A model generated the notes under the pieces. That model had not been told where the DNA came from, did not search any database, and saw only the letters and a list, made by a program, of their open reading frames with translations. This document shows, piece after piece, positions 15,145 through 22,759 of a stretch of 64,000 bases of DNA (within the stretch, counting starts at the first letter, position 1; each line of letters opens with the position of its first letter). The position numbers were made by a program, and so were the translations under genes. The DNA lies in NCBI RefSeq assembly GCF_001424905.1, contig NZ_LMCU01000001.1, forward strand, positions 2,349,480 to 2,413,479, in the 5' to 3' direction. The stretch comes from Leifsonia sp. Root112D2 (lineage in GTDB: Bacteria > Actinomycetota > Actinomycetes > Actinomycetales > Microbacteriaceae).

Positions 15145-15873
15145 ATGTCAGAAGTCTCGAAACGACGCAGGGTCCTTCTCAAACTCTCCGGTGAGGCGTT
15201 CGGTGGTGGCAGCCTCGGCGTGAATCCGGATGTCGTCGGCTCGCTTGCGCGTGAGATCGCCCAGGCCGCGACCGACGTGGAAATAGCGATAGTCGTCGGT
15301 GGCGGCAACTTCTTTCGTGGGGCGGAACTCTCGCAGCGCGGCATGGACCGCGGCCGGGCCGACTACATGGGCATGCTGGGCACCGTCATGAATGCCCTGG
15401 CGCTGCAGGATTTTCTCGAGCAGGCCGGCGCGGCCACGCGCGTGCAGTCGGCGATCTCGATGACGCAGGTTGCCGAACCGTACATTCCGCGCCGAGCGGA
15501 GCGTCATCTGGAGAAGGGGCGAGTCGTGATCTTCGGTGCCGGTGCGGGGCTGCCCTACTTCTCCACAGACACCGTTGCGGCCCAGCGGGCGCTCGAGATC
15601 GGCGCCGATGTCGTGCTGCTGGCCAAGAACGGGGTAGACGGCGTCTACTCGGCCGATCCGCGCACCGACCCGACCGCGGTCAAGATCGACCACATCACCT
15701 ACCAGGAGGCGCTGCAGCAGGGCCTCAAGGTCGTGGATTCGACGGCCTTCAGCCTGTGCATGGACAACAGTATGCCCATGCAGGTGTTCGGCATGCAGCC
15801 CGACGGAAACGTGACGGCGGCCATCCTCGGCCAGGAACTCGGCACACGCGTGTCGAATGACCGCGTCAACTAG
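15145..15873 (+). CDS. pyrH: Uridylate kinase
   Basis: Phosphorylates UMP to UDP; allosteric hexamer regulated by GTP and UTP in other bacteria. 242 residues from ATG at 15145, chosen because AAAGGA lies upstream; an in-frame ATG at 15115 has no ribosome binding site and sits at the probable transcription start of a TACCTT -10 box (about 15103-15108). Amino-acid-kinase fold motifs: VLLKLSGEAFGGG, IVVGGGNFFRGAE, and FGAGAGLPYFSTDTVAAQRA. Followed by frr as usual. Confidence 0.96.
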   Translation: MSEVSKRRRVLLKLSGEAFGGGSLGVNPDVVGSLAREIAQAATDVEIAIVVGGGNFFRGAELSQRGMDRGRADYMGMLGTVMNALALQDFLEQAGAATRVQSAISMTQVAEPYIPRRAERHLEKGRVVIFGAGAGLPYFSTDTVAAQRALEIGADVVLLAKNGVDGVYSADPRTDPTAVKIDHITYQEALQQGLKVVDSTAFSLCMDNSMPMQVFGMQPDGNVTAAILGQELGTRVSNDRVN

Positions 15874-15920
15874 ACTTGCCCCCAGGGCACTGCCCACCTC
15901 TCATCCCCAAAGGAGTGACC

Positions 15921-16475
15921 GTGATCGCGGATGTACTTTCCGATGCGACCCAGCGCATGAGCAAGACCCTGGAAGCGGCGAAGGATGACTTCGGCACGGT
16001 GCGTACCGGCCGCGCGAACCCCCAGCTCTTCCAGAAGATCCTCGTGGAGTACTACGGCACGCCGACGCCGCTTGCCCAGCTCGCGTCACTGCAGAACCCG
16101 GAAGCGCGCACTCTGCTTGTGACGCCGTACGACAAGACGGCGCTCAAGGAGATCGAGAAGGCACTCGTCAACGTTCCGAACCTGGGTGCAAACGTCGGCA
16201 ACGACGGCGAGATCGTGCGTGTCACCCTGCCTGAACTTACCGAGGAACGCCGCCGCGAGTTCGTGAAGATCGTGCGTTCGAAGGGCGAGGAAGCCAAGGT
16301 GTCCCTGCGCAACATCCGGCGGAAGGCCAAGGATGATCTCGACGCGCTCAAGAGCGAAGTCGGCGACGACGACGTGGCGCGCGGTGAGAAAGAGCTCGAG
16401 GCGGTCACGAAGACTCACGTCGACGCGATAGACGAGGCGCTGCGGCGCAAGGAAGCCGAACTCCTCGAGGTGTGA
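15921..16475 (+). CDS. frr: Ribosome recycling factor
   Basis: 184 residues from GTG at 15921 with AAAGGAG five bases upstream. Splits post-termination ribosomes with EF-G. Family motifs: VRTGRANPQLFQKILVEYYG (residues 29-48), LASLQNPEARTLLVTPYD, LTEERRREFVKIVRSKGEEA. Normal length. Thirteen bases before cdsA; pyrH-frr-cdsA are probably one operon. Confidence 0.97.
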   Translation: MIADVLSDATQRMSKTLEAAKDDFGTVRTGRANPQLFQKILVEYYGTPTPLAQLASLQNPEARTLLVTPYDKTALKEIEKALVNVPNLGANVGNDGEIVRVTLPELTEERRREFVKIVRSKGEEAKVSLRNIRRKAKDDLDALKSEVGDDDVARGEKELEAVTKTHVDAIDEALRRKEAELLEV

Positions 16476-16488
16476 GGCAGCCGCCACC

Positions 16489-17496
16489 ATGACACAGGAT
16501 TCTTCGGGCGGTCGGGAGCCTTCGAACCCCCCGGCTAAGCGAGAGCGCGCCCGGCGTGAGCATCCCGGGCGCAGCGAGTTCAGTGCACAGATGAAGGCCA
16601 CACGGGCCGACATCGAACGTCAGGTTCAAGTGCGGCGTGCTCAATTGGATGCCACGAACGAGCGCATCGAGGCGCGCACGGGGCGCAACCTCATTCTGGC
16701 GATTCTGATCGGCCTGGGTCTCGGGCTGCTCATGCTGTTCAGTCTCATCGTGATCAAAGAGCTCTTCATGGTCGTGGCCATGGTGTTGGCGGGGTTCGCC
16801 ACCTTCGAGCTCGCCGGAGCACTGAAGGTCTCCGGGCGTCAGGTTCCGCGTATCCCGACCGTCGTCGCGTCCCTCGCGCTCGTGCCGGCGACGTATTACT
16901 GGCATGCCCAGGGGCAGCTGGCCGTGCTGGGCGCCGGCATCCTTCTCGTCTGGCTGTGGCGGCTGGCGGAAGGCTTGAAGCGCTCGCGCCGCATACCCTT
17001 GCCCGCGCTGCTGAGGGATCTGGGTGCAGGAGCATTCATTCAGGTCTATGTCGCATTCCTCGCCAGCTTCTCGGTGCTCTTGCTCGCGGAAGACGGTGGT
17101 CAATGGTGGACCCTGGCATTCCTGCTGGTGGTCATCCTGATCGATATTTCCGCGTACGCCAGCGGGCTGTTGTTCGGCAAGCATCCGATGGCCCCGACGA
17201 TCAGCCCCAAGAAGACCTGGGAGGGCCTCGCAGGGGCCGCGCTGGTGAGCATCGTCGCCGGCATCATCCTCTCGACCTTCATGCTGGGGGAGCAGTGGTG
17301 GTTCGGATTCATCTTCGGCCCGGTGTTGCTCTTCACGGCGACGATGGGAGATCTTGCGGAGTCGCTGATCAAGCGTGATCTCGGTATCAAAGACATGAGT
17401 TCGTGGCTGCCCGGCCACGGCGGTTTCCTGGACAGGCTCGACTCGATCCTGCCCTCTGCCGCGGTGGCGTACGCCCTCTTCCTCATCCTGGGGTGA
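16489..17496 (+). CDS. cdsA: Phosphatidate cytidylyltransferase
   Basis: Makes CDP-diacylglycerol, the precursor of all anionic phospholipids. 335 residues: a 65-residue hydrophilic, basic N-terminal extension (typical of actinobacteria), then about eight membrane segments. The family signature SLIKRDLGIKDMSSWLPGHG...DRLDS is complete near residues 289-315. GATAGLDA-type GKHPMAPTISPKKTWEG loop also present. Downstream DivIVA gene begins 22 bases later. Confidence 0.96.
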   Translation: MTQDSSGGREPSNPPAKRERARREHPGRSEFSAQMKATRADIERQVQVRRAQLDATNERIEARTGRNLILAILIGLGLGLLMLFSLIVIKELFMVVAMVLAGFATFELAGALKVSGRQVPRIPTVVASLALVPATYYWHAQGQLAVLGAGILLVWLWRLAEGLKRSRRIPLPALLRDLGAGAFIQVYVAFLASFSVLLLAEDGGQWWTLAFLLVVILIDISAYASGLLFGKHPMAPTISPKKTWEGLAGAALVSIVAGIILSTFMLGEQWWFGFIFGPVLLFTATMGDLAESLIKRDLGIKDMSSWLPGHGGFLDRLDSILPSAAVAYALFLILG

Positions 17497-17518
17497 ATGT
17501 TTTGACAGAATGGATCGC

Positions 17519-18061
17519 GTGAGTACATTTCCCCACGCCCGCAAATCCCGACCGGGCTACAACGTCGATGAGGTCGACGCCTTCCTGCAGAAGGCACGCC
17601 AGGCCTATGACGGCATCGATCGCGTTTCCCTGAGCAGTGACGACATACGCCACACGGCGTTCGGCATGCGTAAGGGCGGCTATGCGACCGCCGAGGTGGA
17701 TGTCGCCCTCGAGCGACTGGAAGACGCGTTCGCGTCTCGAGAGCGAGATCTCGCCAAGCGCAGCGTGGGCGAACGCCAATGGCTCGAAACGGCACGCGAG
17801 GATGCCCGACAGATCGTGGCCCGCCTTGACCGGCCGGCGAAGCGGCGTTTCCGCCACACCGGCATCCTCAGTCTGGGTTACAGCATCCGGCAGGTCGACG
17901 ACTTCGCCGAGCGCCTGAAGCTCTATTTTCACGACGGAAAGCCGCTGAACGTCAATGATGTCCGCGCGGTCGTTTTTCAGCCCCAGCGTGGCGGTTACCG
18001 CGAGGCGCAGGTGGACCTTCTGCTCGACAGCGTCACGAAAGTCATGCTGGCGGTTCGCTGA
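17519..18061 (+). CDS. Protein with two DivIVA-like repeats
   Basis: About 180 residues. Two copies of a DivIVA N-terminal-like module: GYNVDEVDAFLQKARQAYDG ... IRHTAFGMRKGGYATAEVD (about 15-65) and GYSIRQVDDFAERLKLYF ... VRAVVFQPQRGGYREAQVD (about 120-172), joined by a helical linker. DivIVA modules bind curved membrane and recruit polar growth proteins; a role with the neighbouring cdsA in envelope growth is only suggestive. GTG 17519 was chosen because CAGAAT lies seven bases upstream; ATG 17510 in the same frame is equally possible. Confidence 0.82.
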   Translation: MSTFPHARKSRPGYNVDEVDAFLQKARQAYDGIDRVSLSSDDIRHTAFGMRKGGYATAEVDVALERLEDAFASRERDLAKRSVGERQWLETAREDARQIVARLDRPAKRRFRHTGILSLGYSIRQVDDFAERLKLYFHDGKPLNVNDVRAVVFQPQRGGYREAQVDLLLDSVTKVMLAVR

Positions 18062-18139
18062 GACCCGGCGGTCTGCCTTGGCGAATCGAGCGAAGTCCGT
18101 TATGGTTTTGTGATCGTGGGTAGGCATTCTGGAGTGATA

Positions 18140-18793
18140 GTGCCCCTGACACCGTCAAATCCGGTGGGGGTGTCTCGTCGCAGACCCCATGTGCGGTCTC
18201 GAATTCCGCTGGTGCTGTTCTCATTCGTCGCCGCAATGGGCTTTCTGCTCGTGAATGTCGTCGACCCCTACGCCGGCGCAGTGGCCTCCCCGACGTTCAA
18301 TGCGGCAGATCGATTCGCGGGTCAGGATGCGCAGACCTTTGTGGTCTCGGGGGTCGTTCAGGCGGCCTCGGTGAAGCGCGACAGCTATTCGGTGAAGGAA
18401 CCGCCCCCGCCACCACCACCGCCGAAGGCCTCCACCTCACATTCATCAGGCGGCATTTCACTGCCGAACGTCGTACCCAATCCGGGCTCCGCGCAGGCAT
18501 ATGCACACACGCAGGTGCTGGCACGCGGCTGGAGCGAGCAAGATTTCAGTTGCCTGGTCGCCCTGTGGAACCAGGAGTCGGGCTGGCGTGTGAATGCCAT
18601 GAACACGTCGATGGGAAGCAGCCCTTCCACTGCTCCATACGGTATTCCGCAGGCATATCCCGGGGGAAAGATGGCGTCGGCCGGAGCGGACTGGGCCACG
18701 AATCCGAGAACCCAGATCAACTGGGGTCTCGGCTATATCGCCGCACGAGGTACCCCATGCAGCATCTGGAACAGCTACGGCGGATCGTACTAA
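18140..18793 (+). CDS. Exported lytic-transglycosylase-like protein
   Basis: 217 residues from GTG 18140 (GGAG six bases upstream; other in-frame GTGs at 18110, 18116, 18134, 18170). Signal/anchor segment IPLVLFSFVAAMGFLLVNVV, then a Pro-rich linker (eight prolines near residue 90) and a C-terminal SLT-like domain: WSEQDFSCLVALWNQESGWR with a candidate catalytic Glu in NQESGW, then YGIPQAYPGGKM and NWGLGYIAARG. The domain resembles the small transglycosylase/aggregation-promoting-factor C-termini of Gram-positives; lytic activity is inferred. Ends in two Tyr-rich residues with a Cys pair (C-x20-C) that may form a disulfide. Confidence 0.8.
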   Translation: MPLTPSNPVGVSRRRPHVRSRIPLVLFSFVAAMGFLLVNVVDPYAGAVASPTFNAADRFAGQDAQTFVVSGVVQAASVKRDSYSVKEPPPPPPPPKASTSHSSGGISLPNVVPNPGSAQAYAHTQVLARGWSEQDFSCLVALWNQESGWRVNAMNTSMGSSPSTAPYGIPQAYPGGKMASAGADWATNPRTQINWGLGYIAARGTPCSIWNSYGGSY

Positions 18794-18832
18794 CTTACGT
18801 GACGTGCTGACGGCGTGATCGGCCGACACCCC

Positions 18833-18838
18833 TAAGCT
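18833..18838 (+). promoter_or_regulatory. -10 box, leaderless antiporter gene
   Basis: TAAGCT followed by six bases and the ATG at 18845. Confidence 0.55.
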
Positions 18839-18844
18839 GTTCGC

Positions 18845-20578
18845 ATGGAATTCGCCCTGATCGGGGTTGTGGCGATTGTCACGATCGTCGCCGTCGCGGC
18901 GTTCGCGAAACAGCTCGGGATCGCTGCACCGCTCGTGCTGGTCGTCGTCGGCATCGCGTTCTCGTTCATCCCCGGCGTGCCGCTGCCGTTCGCAGTGCCG
19001 TCCTGGGTGATCCTCTCGGCCGTGCTGCCGCCGTTGCTGTATTCCGCGGCCATTCAGGTTCCCGTCGTCGATCTGCGTCGAAACCTGGGGCAGATCTCGG
19101 TGCTCTCCGTGATCCTGGTGATCGTCACCTCCTTCGCGGTGGGCTTGCTGCTGTTCACACTGCTGCACGGCCTCGATCTCGGCGCGGCCATCGCGCTGGG
19201 GGCGATAGTGAGTCCAACGGATGCCGTGGCAGCGACATCCATCGCCAAACGTCTCGGACTGCCCACCCGGCTCGTAACGATGCTCGAGGGCGAGGGACTC
19301 GTCAACGATGCGTCGGCACTCGTGCTGCTCAAGGCGGCGATCGGCGCGACCGGGGCGGGAATCAGCCTGTGGAACGTGGCCGGCAACTTCGCCTTCTCGG
19401 TGGCGGTGGCCATCGTGATGGGACTCCTGGTCGGTTTCGTGACGGTGCGCGTGCGCTCCAGGCTGCGTGACTCGGTGCTCGATACGGCCATCTCGTTCGC
19501 CGTGCCTTTCATCGCGTACATTCCCACGGAGGAGCTCGGAGCATCCGGTGTGCTGGCCGTCGTCGTTGCGGGTATCTACTCCGGGCATCACGCCGCAAGT
19601 TCCTTCTCGGTGCAGACGCGTCTGAGCGAGAAGCTCAATTGGCGAACCGTGCAGTTCCTGTTGGAAAACGGCGTCTTCCTTCTCATGGGGCTTCAGTTGC
19701 GAACCATCGTCGGCAATGTTCCCGACAACGAATTCGGATTGCTGCAGTCGGTTGTCATCGCGCTGCTGCTCTGTGCCGTCATCCTGGTGATCCGGGTTAT
19801 CTTCGTCGTGCCGCTGGAGTGGAGAATGGCGCGCACGCAGAAGCGAGTGACGGAGTCGGGCGGTCGCATAGCCTCCAGACTCGATGAGCTTCGTGGCAGA
19901 CCGCAGCCGAAGGGCGAGAAGGGAGCACGTCGCTGGAGCCGTATGCTGCGGTTCTTCGATCGCCGGGAGGCCGATCTTCAGGACATCGTCTCCGATCCGG
20001 CGAACTGGAGAGGCGCCGTCGTGCTCAGCTGGGCCGGCATGCGTGGGGTGGTCACCGTTGCCGCGGCTCAATCCCTCGACGGCGATACGCCGTATCGGCC
20101 GCAGCTCATCCTCATCGCGTTCACCGTTGCGATCGTCACACTGATCCTGCAGGGCGGAACGCTGCCGTGGCTCATTCGTCGACTCGGTATCCGCGGTTCG
20201 GACATTGCCGCGGATCGGCGCTCGCTGGCGCAACTGATTGATGAGATGAGCGAGTCGGGTCTCGCAGCCCTGGAGACGGAGATTCCCGAGAACGACGGGG
20301 AGAAGGCCGATGCCGATGTGATCGAGCGTGTGAAGCAGGACACGCTGTTGCGTAGCGCGGCGGCGTGGGAGCGCGCTGAGCGAGCGGAAGTGGACGATCC
20401 GGAGTCTGGCCCGCATTACCAGTACCGTGCGCTGAGAAGCCGTGTGATAGCCGCTGAGCGTGCCGCTCTTCTGGATGCACGCAGCAGGGGCAGCTATCCC
20501 TCACGGGTGCTGTGGCGTGCCCAGGAGCTGCTGGACGCCGAGGAGGCACGCCTGGCGCAGGGCTTCGGGAGCGCGTGA
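18845..20578 (+). CDS. Na+/H+ antiporter, CPA1 (NhaP-type) family
   Basis: 577 residues. About twelve membrane helices in the first 430 residues. CPA1 hallmarks: SPTDAVAATSIAKRLG (the ion-binding TD motif, near residue 121), GEGLVNDASALVLLK (ND motif, near 150) and the late helix WAGMRGVVTVAAAQSLDG. The last 140 residues are a hydrophilic Glu/Arg-rich cytoplasmic tail, common in bacterial CPA1 members. Leaderless start. Not part of an Mrp operon; probably pH/sodium homeostasis. Confidence 0.93.
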   Translation: MEFALIGVVAIVTIVAVAAFAKQLGIAAPLVLVVVGIAFSFIPGVPLPFAVPSWVILSAVLPPLLYSAAIQVPVVDLRRNLGQISVLSVILVIVTSFAVGLLLFTLLHGLDLGAAIALGAIVSPTDAVAATSIAKRLGLPTRLVTMLEGEGLVNDASALVLLKAAIGATGAGISLWNVAGNFAFSVAVAIVMGLLVGFVTVRVRSRLRDSVLDTAISFAVPFIAYIPTEELGASGVLAVVVAGIYSGHHAASSFSVQTRLSEKLNWRTVQFLLENGVFLLMGLQLRTIVGNVPDNEFGLLQSVVIALLLCAVILVIRVIFVVPLEWRMARTQKRVTESGGRIASRLDELRGRPQPKGEKGARRWSRMLRFFDRREADLQDIVSDPANWRGAVVLSWAGMRGVVTVAAAQSLDGDTPYRPQLILIAFTVAIVTLILQGGTLPWLIRRLGIRGSDIAADRRSLAQLIDEMSESGLAALETEIPENDGEKADADVIERVKQDTLLRSAAAWERAERAEVDDPESGPHYQYRALRSRVIAAERAALLDARSRGSYPSRVLWRAQELLDAEEARLAQGFGSA

Positions 20579-20598
20579 GGGGCGGGCATCCGTCGATC

Positions 20599-20604
20599 TA
20601 GACT
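20599..20604 (+). promoter_or_regulatory. -10 box, leaderless zinc-knuckle gene
   Basis: TAGACT followed by seven bases and the ATG at 20612. Confidence 0.5.
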
Positions 20605-20611
20605 GGTATTC

Positions 20612-20911
20612 ATGCCACGCAGTAACCGACCCCGGGGGCGTCGATCGTCTTCGGCCGACGAGGGCGAACTCGAATTCTCGAGCATGACGACCGGCTGGCG
20701 TCGAGTCGAAACCCGGCGTGGCGTCTCGTGGAATGTGCAGCCGGTCTCGGCCGTGAAGGCCGTCAAGACCTATGTCTGCCCGGGCTGCGGCCTCGAGATC
20801 ACACCGGGCGGCGCACACCTCGTGATCTGGCGGGCGGATGGAGTGCTCGGCGACGCTGCCGATCTCGCCGCCAGGCGGCACTGGCACACGCACTGTTGGA
20901 AGATCGGGTAG
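20612..20911 (+). CDS. Small basic protein with Cys/His zinc-knuckle
   Basis: 99 residues. A basic, disordered first half (RPRGRRSSSADEGE) is followed by a compact C-terminal part with VCPGCG (Cys56, Cys59) and HWHTHCW (His90-Cys95), a likely CCHC or CCHH zinc site. The family is conserved in actinobacteria and sometimes labelled ATP/GTP-binding, for which I see no motif. Function unknown; nucleic-acid binding is a guess. Leaderless start; 12 bases before the hydrolase gene. Confidence 0.82.
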   Translation: MPRSNRPRGRRSSSADEGELEFSSMTTGWRRVETRRGVSWNVQPVSAVKAVKTYVCPGCGLEITPGGAHLVIWRADGVLGDAADLAARRHWHTHCWKIG

Positions 20912-20923
20912 GGAGCCCCCCAC

Positions 20924-21664
20924 GTGACAGAGACACTCGGCTCGAGCGATCCCGTGGAGATTCGTGGCGGCATCGAGTTGCCCGCGCGCCGTGAAGACAT
21001 CGAGTTGCACACCAGCGACGGCCTGCGGCTGGTCGGCGAGCTTGCCCTGCCGCAATCCGGCGAACCGGTGGCGACGCTCGTGACGCTGCACCCGCTGCCC
21101 ACGGGCGGCGGGTTCATGGATTCGCATATTCTGCGCAAGGCGGCCAATCGTCTTCCGGCGCTGGCCAACCTGGCGGTGCTGCGTTTCAACTCCCGCGGAA
21201 CGCATTCGCCGCGCGGCACCAGTGAGGGTCGCTTCGGTGACGGTGTCGACGAGCGCCTCGATGTTGACGCGGCCATGCGATTCGTGCAGGAGCGCGGCCT
21301 GCCGCACCCGTGGCTGCTCGGCTGGTCGTTCGGCACGGAACTCGCCCTCAAATACGGCAGAAAGCAGCCCGTCGACGGAGTGATCCTGCTCTCACCTCCG
21401 TTACACAGAACCACGGATGCCGACCTCGAGTCCTGGGCGAATGATCCGCGCCCGCTCATCGCGCTGATACCGGAGCACGACGACTACCTGCGGCCCGCAG
21501 AGGCCGCCGAACGCTTCTCCGTGGTGCCCGGTGCCACGCTGATAGCGGTGGCGGGCGGCCGTCATCTCTGGGTGGGGGAGACGCAGACCCGACGGGTGCT
21601 CACGGAGATCGTGGCTGCCGTCAATCCCGCGGCGCTGCCGCTGCCGACAGAGATCACCGCCTAG
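20924..21664 (+). CDS. Alpha/beta hydrolase
   Basis: 246 residues from GTG 20924. Alpha/beta fold with nucleophile elbow GWSFGTE (Ser near 135), acid candidate in LIPEHDDYLRP and histidine in GGRHLWVG. The N-terminal LHPLPTGGGFMDSHILRKAA region matches the class of small cytosolic hydrolases related to alpha/beta hydrolases of the YsgA/dienelactone-like group. No signal peptide. Substrate unknown. Probably cotranscribed with the zinc-knuckle gene. Confidence 0.85.
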   Translation: MTETLGSSDPVEIRGGIELPARREDIELHTSDGLRLVGELALPQSGEPVATLVTLHPLPTGGGFMDSHILRKAANRLPALANLAVLRFNSRGTHSPRGTSEGRFGDGVDERLDVDAAMRFVQERGLPHPWLLGWSFGTELALKYGRKQPVDGVILLSPPLHRTTDADLESWANDPRPLIALIPEHDDYLRPAEAAERFSVVPGATLIAVAGGRHLWVGETQTRRVLTEIVAAVNPAALPLPTEITA

Positions 21665-21672
21665 CGGCGTGC

Positions 21673-22728
21673 CTACAACTCATTCTGTCGGGGAATGACC
21701 ACCTGCTTGATGATCAACAGGATGGAGGCGGCGACAGGGATGGCGATGAGTGCGCCGAGAATTCCCAGCAGGGAGCCACCGGCCAGCGCGGCGATCACGA
21801 CGATGGCGCCGGGAACGGACACTGCGCGATTCATGATGTTCGGGCTGAGCACGTATGCCTCGACCTGCATGTAGATGATGTAGTAGATCGCGGCGACCAG
21901 AGCGGTGAGCGGAGAGGAACCGACACCGGGAATCAGACAGGTCAGCACGATGATCACCGAACCGGAAAGCGTGCCGACGAGAGGGATCAACGAGAACAGG
22001 AACGCCACGACGGCGAGCACGGCCGTGAACGGCGCCCCGATGATCGTCAGGAAGATGAAGCTGAGCACACCATTGCAGAGTGCCAGCGCCACTTGGCCCA
22101 TCACGTAGCGCCCCACCGACTGGGTGATCTGTTCGCTGATGTCCGCGAAACGCGCGCGCTTGGATGCCGGTACCAACTGGTACATGCCACGTTTGATCGA
22201 CGGCAGCGACGCCGTGAAGTAGATGGTGAGGATCACGATGATGAGACCACCGAACGCCCCGCTGACGATCGAGAAGCCGACGGCGAGCACTCCGCTGGCC
22301 AGCCCGGAGATCTTCGAGGGGTCTGTCACGAAGGCGGTGATGCTGTTGATGACGGAGTCGACGTTCTCCTTGCCGAATTGGTGGTTCAGCGCCCCGATCC
22401 AGTCCTGCTTCTGAACCGTGTCGACGATGCCGGGAATCTGGCGGACCAGTTCGCCGATCTGTGTGGTGATGATGGGCACGATGGCCAGCAGCACCCCGAC
22501 GAATGCCGCGAGAACGACGACGAGCACGGTGAGGATCGCCGCCCAGCGCGGAAAGCGGAGCTTCTCCAGCAGCGTGATGGCAGGGTCAAGGCCCAGTGAG
22601 ATGAACAGCGCCGCGCCGATGTAGGTGATGATCGTCGTGAGGCTGACGATCGAGGTCAGGATCAGAAAGCCGAGCCCGACCCCCAGCGTGCCAACCAGGC
22701 CCAGACGAAATGCGTTCTGAATCTTCAT
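21673..22728 (-). CDS. AI-2E family (PerM-type) transporter
   Basis: 351 residues, about eight membrane helices arranged as in the family: pairs near residues 10-30, 32-48, 62-85, a large extracytoplasmic loop (95-145), then 150-180 and the block 205-345 with the typical PLVGTLSGSVIIVLTCLIPG and IMNRAVSVPGAIVVIAALAG sequences. Members have been linked to AI-2 export and Na+/H+ exchange, so the label does not define substrate. GGGGAAC precedes the ATG. It reads convergently to the hydrolase and downstream of the coiled-coil gene (31 bases). Confidence 0.9.
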   Translation of the reverse strand: MKIQNAFRLGLVGTLGVGLGFLILTSIVSLTTIITYIGAALFISLGLDPAITLLEKLRFPRWAAILTVLVVVLAAFVGVLLAIVPIITTQIGELVRQIPGIVDTVQKQDWIGALNHQFGKENVDSVINSITAFVTDPSKISGLASGVLAVGFSIVSGAFGGLIIVILTIYFTASLPSIKRGMYQLVPASKRARFADISEQITQSVGRYVMGQVALALCNGVLSFIFLTIIGAPFTAVLAVVAFLFSLIPLVGTLSGSVIIVLTCLIPGVGSSPLTALVAAIYYIIYMQVEAYVLSPNIMNRAVSVPGAIVVIAALAGGSLLGILGALIAIPVAASILLIIKQVVIPRQNEL

Positions 22729-22759
22729 AGTGTTCCCCGTCCCCCGGTGAAGTCGAACG

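Noticed and set aside
18458..20416. 652-codon open frame on the minus strand opposite the antiporter gene
   Set aside because: Composition is His/Arg/Gln-rich without domains; it is a GC-codon shadow of the CPA1 antiporter, whose motifs and leaderless promoter are clear.
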